The notes under the pieces: model-generated | Databases searched by the model: none | Told to the model about the DNA's origin: nothing | What the model saw: the letters and a program-made list of their open reading frames with translations, nothing else | Assembly: GCA_018266775.1 (NCBI GenBank) | Contig: JAFDZS010000009.1 | Span: 85,886 to 149,885, forward strand | Direction of reading: 5' to 3' | DNA from: Bacteroidota bacterium | GTDB taxonomy: Bacteria > Bacteroidota > Bacteroidia > Chitinophagales > Chitinophagaceae | Length of the DNA: 64,000 bases | Program-made: the position numbers and the translations under genes | Part shown: in pieces, positions 35,875-43,632 of the stretch | How the letters are laid out: every line of letters begins with the position of its first letter | How positions within the stretch are numbered: the stretch's first letter is position 1

Positions 35875-37617
35875 TTACTGTAATGCTATTATAACCGCCT
35901 CGTATGGACGCAGTTGACTTCCGCTATTAAGGCCGCCGTAATTATCTACGAGCAATTTACCTTTACTAACGTCAAGGCCGGCAGACACAGTAACTGGTTT
36001 ACTCCTGAAGTTCAGCAACACCAGTATCTTTTTGCCATTCCATTCACGGGTGTAAGCATATGCATCAGGATTATCTTTATCCAGTAAAGTATATTTTCCA
36101 TATACTAATGCCAGGTTATCTCTTCTTATTTGTGTAAGTTTTCTGAAATAATTTAAACAACTGCTGCTGTCCTTCTCCTGTGCCGCTGCATTGATGGTGG
36201 TATAATTCGGATTCACTTTTATCCACGGCGTACCTGTGGTAAAACCTGCATTGGTTGTATTATCCCATTGAAATGGTGTACGGCCATTATCCCGGCAACT
36301 GAAGCTGATCGTTTTCATAAAAGCAGGTATATCCCCACCGGTTTGCTGCAGGTGTTTGTATTCATTCAGTGTAGGCATATCCCGGTAGTCTTCTATTTTA
36401 TCAAACCTGATATTCGTCATACCCAGTTCATCTCCATTATAATAATACGGTGTACCCCTCATTGTTAGCAAAAAGGTGGACAACATTTTTGAAGATATTG
36501 TTCTGAAGGAATCGCTGTCGTTTCCAAAACGTGTTACCAGTCTCGCCTGGTCGTGGTTGGCCAGGAAGATAGAAAGCCATCCTTTTTCTGCAAAGGCACT
36601 ATCCCACCGCGAAAAAATCTCTTTCAGTTTTAGTACACTGTAGCCACCAGGTTTGGCAAGGTCTACCGCATCGAATGCATACGCCATGTTCAGTTCATTG
36701 CGGTCGGCATCTACCAAATCATGTGCATCTTCAAATGAATTGCCTGCGCCTTCTGCAACGCTCATGGCATCATATTTACTCAATACCTGTTTATTCATTT
36801 CCTGCAGGTAATCGTGAATATGCGGCCCCATGGCATAGTACTTAATAAAATTTTTCTCAAAGCCCTGCGGCCATACCGGGAAGGTGGTGTCTTTGGCCAC
36901 AAACTGAAAAGCATCCAGCCTGAAACCATCAATACCTTTATCCAACCAGAATTTCATGATATCATACACTTCATTACGCAGTTTGGGGTTTTCCCAATTC
37001 AGGTCGGGTTGTTTACGGGAAAAGTAATGCAGGTAATAAGCGTCACTCAAAGAATCATAACGCCATGCATCGTGATTAATATCGAACAAACTGTAACGGT
37101 ACGGCGGCTTGCCCCTGTCTGCATTCCACCAATGGTAATAATCACGATAAGGATTATTGCGGGAACTGCGGCTTTGTTTAAACCATTCATGTTCATCACT
37201 GCTGTGGTTTACCACCAGGTCCATCACTAACTTTATTCCCCTTTCATGCATTCCTTTCAATAAAGAATCAAAATCGGCCATAGTGCCAAACTCTTTCATG
37301 ATATTCCGGTAATCACTAATATCGTAACCATTATCATCATTGGGGGATTGATAAATGGGATTCAGCCAGATGACATTAATACCGAGACTTTTTAAATAAT
37401 CCAGTTTTGAGATGATGCCTTTCAAATCACCAATGCCATCGCCATCCGCATCTTTAAAACTCCGGGGATATAATTGATACACCACGGCTTCTTTCCACCA
37501 TTTTCTTTCGCTATTGCCGGGTTGTGCAGCAGATTTTTGATCAGTATTATTACTGCAGGAGTATAGCACGAAAGCAACAAATACCAGCAATCCCAGGAAT
37601 AGTTTTTGCACATTCAT
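35875..37617 (-). CDS. GH13 (subfamily 31-like) alpha-glucosidase lipoprotein, paralogue
   Basis: This 580-aa lipoprotein (lipobox VLYSC, Cys21) is an alpha-glucosidase with the same layout as the GH13 enzyme at 13716-15503. QPDLNW is at 203-208, the nucleophile Asp235 in GFRLDA, the acid/base Glu289 in VAEG and Asp356 in ANHD. Most of the barrel is near identical to the first copy, while the loop around residues 172-190 (RYSLFDINHDAWRYD versus RPGNFEVDGSGWRFD) and the region after the third motif differ. This suggests duplication followed by a shift in substrate preference. It diverges from the DapA-family gene, with a predicted LacI operator in between. Confidence 0.9.
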   Translation of the reverse strand: MNVQKLFLGLLVFVAFVLYSCSNNTDQKSAAQPGNSERKWWKEAVVYQLYPRSFKDADGDGIGDLKGIISKLDYLKSLGINVIWLNPIYQSPNDDNGYDISDYRNIMKEFGTMADFDSLLKGMHERGIKLVMDLVVNHSSDEHEWFKQSRSSRNNPYRDYYHWWNADRGKPPYRYSLFDINHDAWRYDSLSDAYYLHYFSRKQPDLNWENPKLRNEVYDIMKFWLDKGIDGFRLDAFQFVAKDTTFPVWPQGFEKNFIKYYAMGPHIHDYLQEMNKQVLSKYDAMSVAEGAGNSFEDAHDLVDADRNELNMAYAFDAVDLAKPGGYSVLKLKEIFSRWDSAFAEKGWLSIFLANHDQARLVTRFGNDSDSFRTISSKMLSTFLLTMRGTPYYYNGDELGMTNIRFDKIEDYRDMPTLNEYKHLQQTGGDIPAFMKTISFSCRDNGRTPFQWDNTTNAGFTTGTPWIKVNPNYTTINAAAQEKDSSSCLNYFRKLTQIRRDNLALVYGKYTLLDKDNPDAYAYTREWNGKKILVLLNFRSKPVTVSAGLDVSKGKLLVDNYGGLNSGSQLRPYEAVIIALQ

Positions 37618-37710
37618 AACAGCAAGCCAATTTAAAATGTCAGATAATACGGTAAGTTACTGCAACAGTTTAATAATTAGGCATTGATTATTGGCTTTTC
37701 CTGCATGAAA

Positions 37711-37730
37711 TCGTTTGCGAAAACGGTTGA
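37711..37730. promoter_or_regulatory. Predicted LacI-family operator before GH13 and DapA-family genes
   Basis: AATCGTTTGCGAAAACGGTT spans these bases (approximate ends) with a central CpG and 7 of 9 symmetric positions. Its core GTTTGCGAAAACGGTTG is identical to the site at 34808-34824 before the lacI-type gene. It lies about 90 bp upstream of the GH13 start and 39 bp upstream of the DapA-family start. Confidence 0.65.
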
Positions 37731-37768
37731 TGTGCATTAATTTTACCACTCACTTAAAAACCAATCTC

Positions 37769-38674
37769 ATGAGCATTCAATGGACCGGCGTTATACCTGC
37801 CCTTACCACCAAATTCAATACTGACGATCAGTTAGACTTACCGCTTTTTGAAAAAAATTTAAAGGCGCAGATGGCAGCCGGTATAAACGGCATCGTTCTT
37901 GGCGGCACATTGGGTGAAGCCAGTGTGTTAACCACTGCTGAAAAAGAAACACTCATCAAATTTGCTGTTGAAAAATGTGAAGGCAAAATTCCTGTTATTT
38001 TAAATATTGCTGAAGGCGCCACAAGAGAAGCGTTACAGCAGGCCACTTATGCCAAACAATGGGGCGCCACGGGTTTGATGGCATTACCCCCAATGCGGTA
38101 TAAAACCGATCACAGGGAAACTGTAACCTATTTTAAAACTATTGCTGATTCCACCGACTTACCCATTATGATTTACAATAACCCTGTGGATTATAAAACA
38201 GATGTTACCCTGGATATGTTTGCCGATTTAACGGAATGCAAAAACATACAGGCCGTAAAAGAAAGTACCCGTGATGTTACAAATGTTACCCGTATGATCA
38301 ACCGCTTTGGCGACCGCTATAAAATATTATGTGGTGTGGATACATTAGCAATGGAAGAACTGTGCCTTGGTGCTGATGGCTGGGTGGCTGGTTTGGTTTG
38401 CGCTTTCCCTGCAGAAACAGTGGCCATTTTTAAATTGGTAAAAGCTGGCCGCATTGCAGAAGCCACTGCCATTTACAGGTGGTTTATGCCTTTACTTGAA
38501 ATGGACATTCATTCCAAACTGGTGCAGTATATTAAACTGGCAGAACAGCAGGCGGGTATTGGCTCTGAAAGTGTGCGTGCCCCAAGGTTAACTTTGATTG
38601 GAGAAGAAAGAGAACGCATCTTAAAAAATATTAACGATGGTATTGCGGCAAGGCCCGTATTACCTGTGTTATAA
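37769..38674 (+). CDS. DapA-family lyase/deaminase, possibly pyrroline-hydroxycarboxylate deaminase
   Basis: The 301-aa TIM-barrel enzyme belongs to the dihydrodipicolinate synthase / N-acetylneuraminate lyase superfamily. The Schiff-base Lys164 lies in IQAVKEST, the catalytic Tyr136 in MIYNNPV, and the carboxylate-binding GTLGE at 46-50. True DapA is unlikely in an accessory locus. One family member, 1-pyrroline-4-hydroxy-2-carboxylate deaminase, acts in hydroxyproline breakdown, and a hydroxyproline epimerase gene lies about 3 kb downstream. A sugar-acid aldolase is the main alternative. I chose the ATG at 37769, since the upstream frame runs through a predicted LacI operator. A strong bidirectional terminator follows. 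Confidence 0.85.
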   Translation: MSIQWTGVIPALTTKFNTDDQLDLPLFEKNLKAQMAAGINGIVLGGTLGEASVLTTAEKETLIKFAVEKCEGKIPVILNIAEGATREALQQATYAKQWGATGLMALPPMRYKTDHRETVTYFKTIADSTDLPIMIYNNPVDYKTDVTLDMFADLTECKNIQAVKESTRDVTNVTRMINRFGDRYKILCGVDTLAMEELCLGADGWVAGLVCAFPAETVAIFKLVKAGRIAEATAIYRWFMPLLEMDIHSKLVQYIKLAEQQAGIGSESVRAPRLTLIGEERERILKNINDGIAARPVLPVL

Positions 38675-38714
38675 AATATAGACAATATTGTCCGTTTTTA
38701 TCCGGCACTTCAAT

Positions 38715-38755
38715 AAAAAATCCTTTGCCTGTCAAACGCAAAGGATTTTTTTTTA
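38715..38755. terminator. Bidirectional intrinsic terminator
   Basis: AAAAAATCCTTTGC and GCAAAGGATTTTTT form a 14-bp stem around the loop CTGTCAAAC, followed by further T residues on the plus strand and A residues on the other side. It separates the convergent DapA-family and fatty-acid-hydroxylase-type genes and should end transcription from both. Confidence 0.85.
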
Positions 38756-38776
38756 TGGGATGAATCGTTTTTGATA

Positions 38777-40042
38777 TCAGGAGTTAACTAAAGCCTGTTG
38801 CCGCTTTTTTGCAGCTACGAGCCATACCGACATCATAAAAGAAAAAGCAAAATATTCCAGTACGGCATAAGTGATGATGGGAGAAAGTTTATCTGCACCA
38901 AACCAATCGCCCCATAAAAATACTAACGCTATGCCCAGTATTGTTTTGATGGCTTCCCACACCAATGCGTATTTATTGCCATCCATCATTTCAGTAAATG
39001 CATACACAAATAAAAACACAAACAATCCATACACATAAATGCCCGGTTGATTGATGGCTGCAATATTGCCAAACAAATAACTCACCATCAGCAATAACAC
39101 CATCAATTGTATCCAGCACCAAACCAGCATGGGTTTAGCATGCGGGGTATCATACTTTTCAAAATGGTAAACATCTTCAATTTTATATACCGGGTATTTG
39201 TCTGCAACATCTGCGGGGCGCCAGCCCGTGGGCATAAACCATATCCTGAATTTATCCACCCAGTTTTTTGTTCTCAATGCATCTTTCGTGAGTAACCATA
39301 AATGCTGAAAATTGATTTTGATCGGATTCCAGGTATGTGCCGGCCGTGTTATTCCATAAACGGGCGGAACATGGGGCAATTCTTCCTGGAACGTACCAAA
39401 TATTTTATCCCAGATGATGAGTATCTGCCCCAAATTTTTATCAATGTATTCTTTATTGATAGCATGGTGTACCCTGTGATGTGAAGGTGTTACAATAATT
39501 TTTTCCAGGAAACCCATTTTTTTGATGTGCCGTGTATGATACCAGAACTGCGCAAACAAATGCAATGGTGCAACAATAACAATCACTTCATTGGGTACAC
39601 CCAACACCGCGGCAGGCAATAAGAGAATGACAAATAACCTGATAAAAACAGCAATACTCTGCCGCAATGCACAGGCAAGGTTAAACTCTTCGCTGCTGTG
39701 GTGAATGATATGACTGTTCCAGAAAAAATTAAATTTATGATCGACAAGATGAACCACATAACCCGCAAAATCCAAGGAAATAAATGTAACCACATACACC
39801 AGCCAGGTGGCTTTGATATGTGTAACGGCCAAATGATCCAGCAGCCATTGATAAGAAATTAATGCCGGTGTTAAAATGAGTACATCTTTAGTAACATTGG
39901 TAACCCCGGAGGTCAGGCTGGAGATCATATCCATAGTGCGGACGGTATCATTATGCTTCCTCCATCCATACCATTTTTCAAACAATACCAGCAATAAAAA
40001 AACCGGCATTGCAATGAGCAGAATTTTTCCATATTGTTCCAT
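38777..40042 (-). CDS. Sterol desaturase / fatty acid hydroxylase superfamily membrane protein
   Basis: This 421-aa inner-membrane protein has the histidine clusters of the membrane di-iron hydroxylase superfamily: HLVDH (His98, His102), HIIHH (His111, His114, His115), then SHHRVHH (about 188-193). Hydrophobic helices flank them. Some members hydroxylate or desaturate lipids, and others act on alkylglycerols. The C-terminal third (about 290-421) contains four or five additional hydrophobic helices, which makes it longer than minimal family members. It stands alone, convergent with the DapA-family gene across a strong terminator and divergent from the GH130 gene. No link to glycan use is apparent. 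Confidence 0.85.
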   Translation of the reverse strand: MEQYGKILLIAMPVFLLLVLFEKWYGWRKHNDTVRTMDMISSLTSGVTNVTKDVLILTPALISYQWLLDHLAVTHIKATWLVYVVTFISLDFAGYVVHLVDHKFNFFWNSHIIHHSSEEFNLACALRQSIAVFIRLFVILLLPAAVLGVPNEVIVIVAPLHLFAQFWYHTRHIKKMGFLEKIIVTPSHHRVHHAINKEYIDKNLGQILIIWDKIFGTFQEELPHVPPVYGITRPAHTWNPIKINFQHLWLLTKDALRTKNWVDKFRIWFMPTGWRPADVADKYPVYKIEDVYHFEKYDTPHAKPMLVWCWIQLMVLLLMVSYLFGNIAAINQPGIYVYGLFVFLFVYAFTEMMDGNKYALVWEAIKTILGIALVFLWGDWFGADKLSPIITYAVLEYFAFSFMMSVWLVAAKKRQQALVNS

Positions 40043-40134
40043 GCGTTGAACTTTTTTCGTAACTATACAAAATTAAACGGATAAGTACTTTCGTTATTAC
40101 TTTAGATTGCTTAACACTGAATTAAAATAACTGT

Positions 40135-41256
40135 ATGAAACCAGCTCTCCTCGCTGCAGCGCTTTGCTGTACTGCATTTCCGGCATCTACGTTTGCCCAG
40201 CAAATGCAAGATAATACATCCAATTGGCAAATGGGGCCTTTTGTTAAACCTGCTGAAAATCCACTAATGGGCGCTGACTCCACCTACCATTTTCATTGCC
40301 CTATGAAGAATGAAAGCATACAATGGCAAAAGGCAGATGTATTCAATCCTGCAGCTATAGTTAAAAACAATAAAGTGTATGTATTGTTCAGGGCAGAAGA
40401 TGTACCGGGTACGGGTATTGGTATGCGTACTTCACGCATTGGCATTGCCGTAAGTGATGATGGATTACACTTCAAAAAAAATCCATTACCGGTTTTATAT
40501 CCCGGCAATGATGCCTTTAAAAAATACGATAATCCCGGTGGTTGCGAAGATCCCCGTATAGTAGAAAAGTCGGATGGCACTTATGTTTTACTGTACACCA
40601 GTTGGGACAGGAAAGTTGCCCGACTCAGTGTGGCAGTTTCAAAAGATCTGTATCACTGGAAGAAGAAAGGCCCGGCATTTTTAAACGCATACAATGGAAA
40701 ATTTTTAAATACCTGGAGTAAGTCCGGATCAATAGTTACCCAATTCAAAAATGGGAAATATGTTGCGGCCATCATCAATGGTAAATACTGGATGTACTGG
40801 GGCGAAGGGCCGGTTTACTTAGCATCTTCCAAAGATTTGATCAATTGGGTGCCTGTACTGGATGCCAATCAAAACTTATTACCCATACTTTCTGCAAGAA
40901 AAAAAATGTTCGACAGCCAGGTGGTGGAACCCGGGCCCCCGGCAATACTTACCAGCAAAGGCATCTTGCTGTTGTATAATGGAAAAAATGCAGAAACTGA
41001 TGATGCTGATCCTGGATTACCAAAAGGGATCTATTGCGGCGGGCAGGCATTGTTTGATGCCACACACCCTGAAAAATTATTACAGCGCAGCAACACTTAT
41101 TTTATCAAACCCAGTTTGCCCCATGAAATTTCCGGGCAATATAAAGCAGGAACAACTTTTATTGAAGGACTGGTGTACTATCAGAGAAAAAATTTCCTAT
41201 ATTACGGGACAGCAGATAGTATGATTGGCGTAGCGATTTACGAAATAAAAAATTAA
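40135..41256 (+). CDS. Exported GH130-family mannoside phosphorylase/hydrolase
   Basis: This 373-aa protein has a signal peptide (cleavage after TFAQ, about residue 22) and the five-blade propeller pattern of GH130. The segments are VFNPAAIVKNNKVYVLFRAED (about 69-89), RIGIAVSDDGLHF, GCEDPRIV at 137-143 with the conserved Glu138-Asp139, and VEPGPPAI. Cytoplasmic GH130 enzymes are beta-mannoside phosphorylases. Exported members, which lack the phosphate-binding basic residues, act as beta-1,2-mannosidases, and export favours that reading here. It is the first gene of a tight plus-strand operon; the next start codon lies 1 bp after its stop. The substrate remains open. Confidence 0.72.
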   Translation: MKPALLAAALCCTAFPASTFAQQMQDNTSNWQMGPFVKPAENPLMGADSTYHFHCPMKNESIQWQKADVFNPAAIVKNNKVYVLFRAEDVPGTGIGMRTSRIGIAVSDDGLHFKKNPLPVLYPGNDAFKKYDNPGGCEDPRIVEKSDGTYVLLYTSWDRKVARLSVAVSKDLYHWKKKGPAFLNAYNGKFLNTWSKSGSIVTQFKNGKYVAAIINGKYWMYWGEGPVYLASSKDLINWVPVLDANQNLLPILSARKKMFDSQVVEPGPPAILTSKGILLLYNGKNAETDDADPGLPKGIYCGGQALFDATHPEKLLQRSNTYFIKPSLPHEISGQYKAGTTFIEGLVYYQRKNFLYYGTADSMIGVAIYEIKN

Positions 41257-41257
41257 A

Positions 41258-41659
41258 ATGGATAAAAAATCAACCCCTCCTTCTAAAGAAATCAAAGCAA
41301 TACTTGATAAAATTAAAAATTGTAAAGAAATCCCTGTTTCACAAAAAAGTAATGCCTGGTTAGATTGTATCCCTAAAGATCCAGGGAATTATATATTTTA
41401 CAAGAGGGAAGATAAACTTATCCCAATATATGTAGGGGAAACCTCTAACCTGCATAAGAGAATGAAAACTTTTCATACAATAACCACTCACCCAACTAAA
41501 TCAAAAAACGGCTATAAAAAAATTCAGGAATTATTAAAGAAAAAAATCAATATCTACCTAAAATTTAGCATTGTCAGATTTGGTCGGAAGGAATTTGAGG
41601 AATGGTTCATTACTCGGCAGAATCACAATGATAATCTATTAAATTATTCTCGAAAGTAA
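41258..41659 (+). CDS. GIY-YIG-fold nuclease-like protein
   Basis: This 133-aa cytoplasmic protein shows the GIY-YIG pattern. PGNYIFYKRED (about 42-52) stands for the first motif, IPIYVGETSNLHKRM (about 55-69) gives the YVG motif and the conserved Arg68, and FEEWFITRQNHNDN (about 113-126) gives the catalytic Glu and distal Asn. GIY itself reads GNY, so activity is not assured. Its base composition is visibly more AT-rich and lysine-heavy than that of its neighbours. It sits between GH130 (1-bp gap) and the epimerase (5-bp gap) without disturbing either. It is probably a recent arrival in the operon and has no evident part in glycan use. Confidence 0.65.
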   Translation: MDKKSTPPSKEIKAILDKIKNCKEIPVSQKSNAWLDCIPKDPGNYIFYKREDKLIPIYVGETSNLHKRMKTFHTITTHPTKSKNGYKKIQELLKKKINIYLKFSIVRFGRKEFEEWFITRQNHNDNLLNYSRK

Positions 41660-41664
41660 ATCAA

Positions 41665-42666
41665 ATGAAACAAACATTTCATTGCATAGATGCCCATACC
41701 TGCGGCAATCCCGTTCGCTTAGTGAAAGAAGGCGGCCCCAAACTGAACGGAAATAATATGAGCGAAAAGCGCCAGCATTTTTTACAGGAATACGACTGGA
41801 TCAGGAAAGGCCTGATGTTTGAACCCCGCGGGCATGATATGATGAGCGGCAGCATCCTCTACCCTCCTCACGGTCCGCAAAATGATGTGGCGGTTTTATT
41901 TATTGAAACCAGTGGTTGTTTGCCGATGTGCGGCCACGGAACTATCGGCACTATTACCATTGCTATTGAAGCAGGATTGATACAACCCAAACAACCCGGC
42001 ACCGTTCGTATGGAAGCACCGGCAGGATTGGTAAACATCGCTTATACACAAGTGGACAATAAAGTAAAAACGGTTAAACTTACCAACGTGGCTTCATTTC
42101 TGCATTCCACTGATGTAACGGTGGATTGCCCTGAATTAGGTGAACTGACAGTTGATGTAAGTTATGGCGGTAATTTCTATGCCATTGTAGATGTACAGAA
42201 AAATTTTAAAGGGCTGGAACACTATAGTGCAGATCAGTTAATTGCCCGGGCAAGGGAATTGCGTAAACGGATAAACGAAAAATATGAATTTGTTCATCCT
42301 GAAAATGACACTATCAGGGGTTGCAGCCATATTTTATGGACAGGTGCTGTGCTGGATCCTGCTTCCACCGCACGCAACGCCGTATTTTATGGCGATAAGG
42401 CAATTGACCGAAGCCCGTGCGGAACAGGAACATCTGCCCGTATGGCGCAATGGTATGCAAAAGGATTATTGAAACCCGGTGAAGAATTCATCCATGAAAG
42501 TATCATTGGCAGTAAATTCATTGGCCGTATTGAAGAAGAAACGTCCATTGCGGGCAAACCTGCCATCCGACCCAGCATTGAAGGCTGGGCAAGGATTTAT
42601 GGCACTAACACCATCACTATTGACGATGAGGATGATCCTTATGCTTTCGGCTTCCAGGTAATATAA
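41665..42666 (+). CDS. Proline racemase family; 4-hydroxyproline 2-epimerase
   Basis: The 333-aa enzyme belongs to the proline racemase family and keeps both catalytic cysteines: Cys89 in PMCGHGTIG and Cys252 in SPCGTGTSARM. Two cysteines mark epimerases and racemases. Members with Thr at the second site are 3-hydroxyproline dehydratases, so 4-hydroxyproline 2-epimerase is the best call. It would convert trans-4-hydroxy-L-proline to the cis-D form, the first step of the pathway that a DapA-family deaminase later serves. A D-hydroxyproline dehydrogenase and a semialdehyde dehydrogenase are not in the window. It is third in the plus-strand operon, 6 bp before the PqqB-like gene. Confidence 0.85.
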   Translation: MKQTFHCIDAHTCGNPVRLVKEGGPKLNGNNMSEKRQHFLQEYDWIRKGLMFEPRGHDMMSGSILYPPHGPQNDVAVLFIETSGCLPMCGHGTIGTITIAIEAGLIQPKQPGTVRMEAPAGLVNIAYTQVDNKVKTVKLTNVASFLHSTDVTVDCPELGELTVDVSYGGNFYAIVDVQKNFKGLEHYSADQLIARARELRKRINEKYEFVHPENDTIRGCSHILWTGAVLDPASTARNAVFYGDKAIDRSPCGTGTSARMAQWYAKGLLKPGEEFIHESIIGSKFIGRIEEETSIAGKPAIRPSIEGWARIYGTNTITIDDEDDPYAFGFQVI

Positions 42667-42672
42667 TTAAGC

Positions 42673-43629
42673 ATGAAATGGTTACTGTATATTTTATTGG
42701 GTTACTCATTAGTTCCGGATTCAGGATTGTGGCCTTTGCATAACATATCACGTAAACCATTACCCGAAATAAGCATTGTAGTGCTGGGCATTGCGCAGGA
42801 TGCCGGTTACCCCCAGGCAGGTTGTACTAAAGCATGCTGCAATGCATACTGGCAGGGAAAAGAGCGTAAAAAACTGGTAACTTGTCTGGCATTAGTTGAT
42901 CGCAGTACCAATCAATTCTGGCTGTTTGATGCTACGCCGGATATTGCAGCGCAATTGCACACGCTTCAAAACTATCTTCCTGAAAAAAACAACTACTCAC
43001 CAGCCGGCATTTTTCTTACCCATGCGCATATTGGCCATTACACGGGTTTAATGCATTTAGGCAGAGAAGTGATGAATGCAACAGCCATTCCTGTTTGGGC
43101 AATGCCGCGTATGGACAGCTTTCTCCGCAACAACGGCCCCTGGAACCAGTTGGTACAATTAAAAAATATCAGGTTGATGCCACTTCACAATGACAGCACA
43201 GTTACACTCAATAATGCGCTTACTGTTACTCCCTTTTTAGTTCCGCACCGTGATGAATATTCCGAAACAGTTGGCTATAAGATTTCATCCTCCAATAAAA
43301 AAATTCTGTTCATCCCGGACATTAATAAATGGCAGCAATGGAATAAAAATATTGCAGGTGAAATTCAACAATGCGATGTTGCTTTTATTGATGGTACGTT
43401 TTATCAAAGCGGAGAATTACCAGGAAGAAACATGAGTGAAATTCCGCACCCTTTTGTTGAAGAAACCATGCAGTTGCTGGATCATTTGCCCATTACTGAA
43501 AAAAATAAAATCAGGTTCATCCACTTCAATCATACCAATCCTTTAATAAAAAATAAAAGCACTGCAAAAAATGCTGTGAAAGCAAAAGGATATGGTGTTG
43601 CTGAAGAAGGTATGGTCATTTCACTATAA
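42673..43629 (+). CDS. PqqB-like metallo-beta-lactamase-fold hydrolase
   Basis: This 318-aa protein resembles PqqB. It has VLGIAQDAGYPQAGC with further cysteines (KACCNAYW) near the N-terminus, the metal motif LTHAHIGHYTGL, a downstream VPHRDEYSETVGY and the last histidine in IHFNHTNP. A hydrophobic N-terminus (MKWLLYILLGYSLVPDSG) suggests export or a membrane anchor, unlike classical cytoplasmic PqqB. No other PQQ biosynthesis gene lies in the window, so a role in cofactor synthesis is doubtful. It is 6 bp after the hydroxyproline epimerase and 3 bp before GH3, so it is translationally linked to both. Confidence 0.75.
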   Translation: MKWLLYILLGYSLVPDSGLWPLHNISRKPLPEISIVVLGIAQDAGYPQAGCTKACCNAYWQGKERKKLVTCLALVDRSTNQFWLFDATPDIAAQLHTLQNYLPEKNNYSPAGIFLTHAHIGHYTGLMHLGREVMNATAIPVWAMPRMDSFLRNNGPWNQLVQLKNIRLMPLHNDSTVTLNNALTVTPFLVPHRDEYSETVGYKISSSNKKILFIPDINKWQQWNKNIAGEIQQCDVAFIDGTFYQSGELPGRNMSEIPHPFVEETMQLLDHLPITEKNKIRFIHFNHTNPLIKNKSTAKNAVKAKGYGVAEEGMVISL

Positions 43630-43632
43630 TGT

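Noticed and set aside
38777-40042. Fatty-acid-hydroxylase gene as part of the glycan system
   Set aside because: It is isolated by a strong bidirectional terminator on one side and divergently transcribed on the other, with no functional link.
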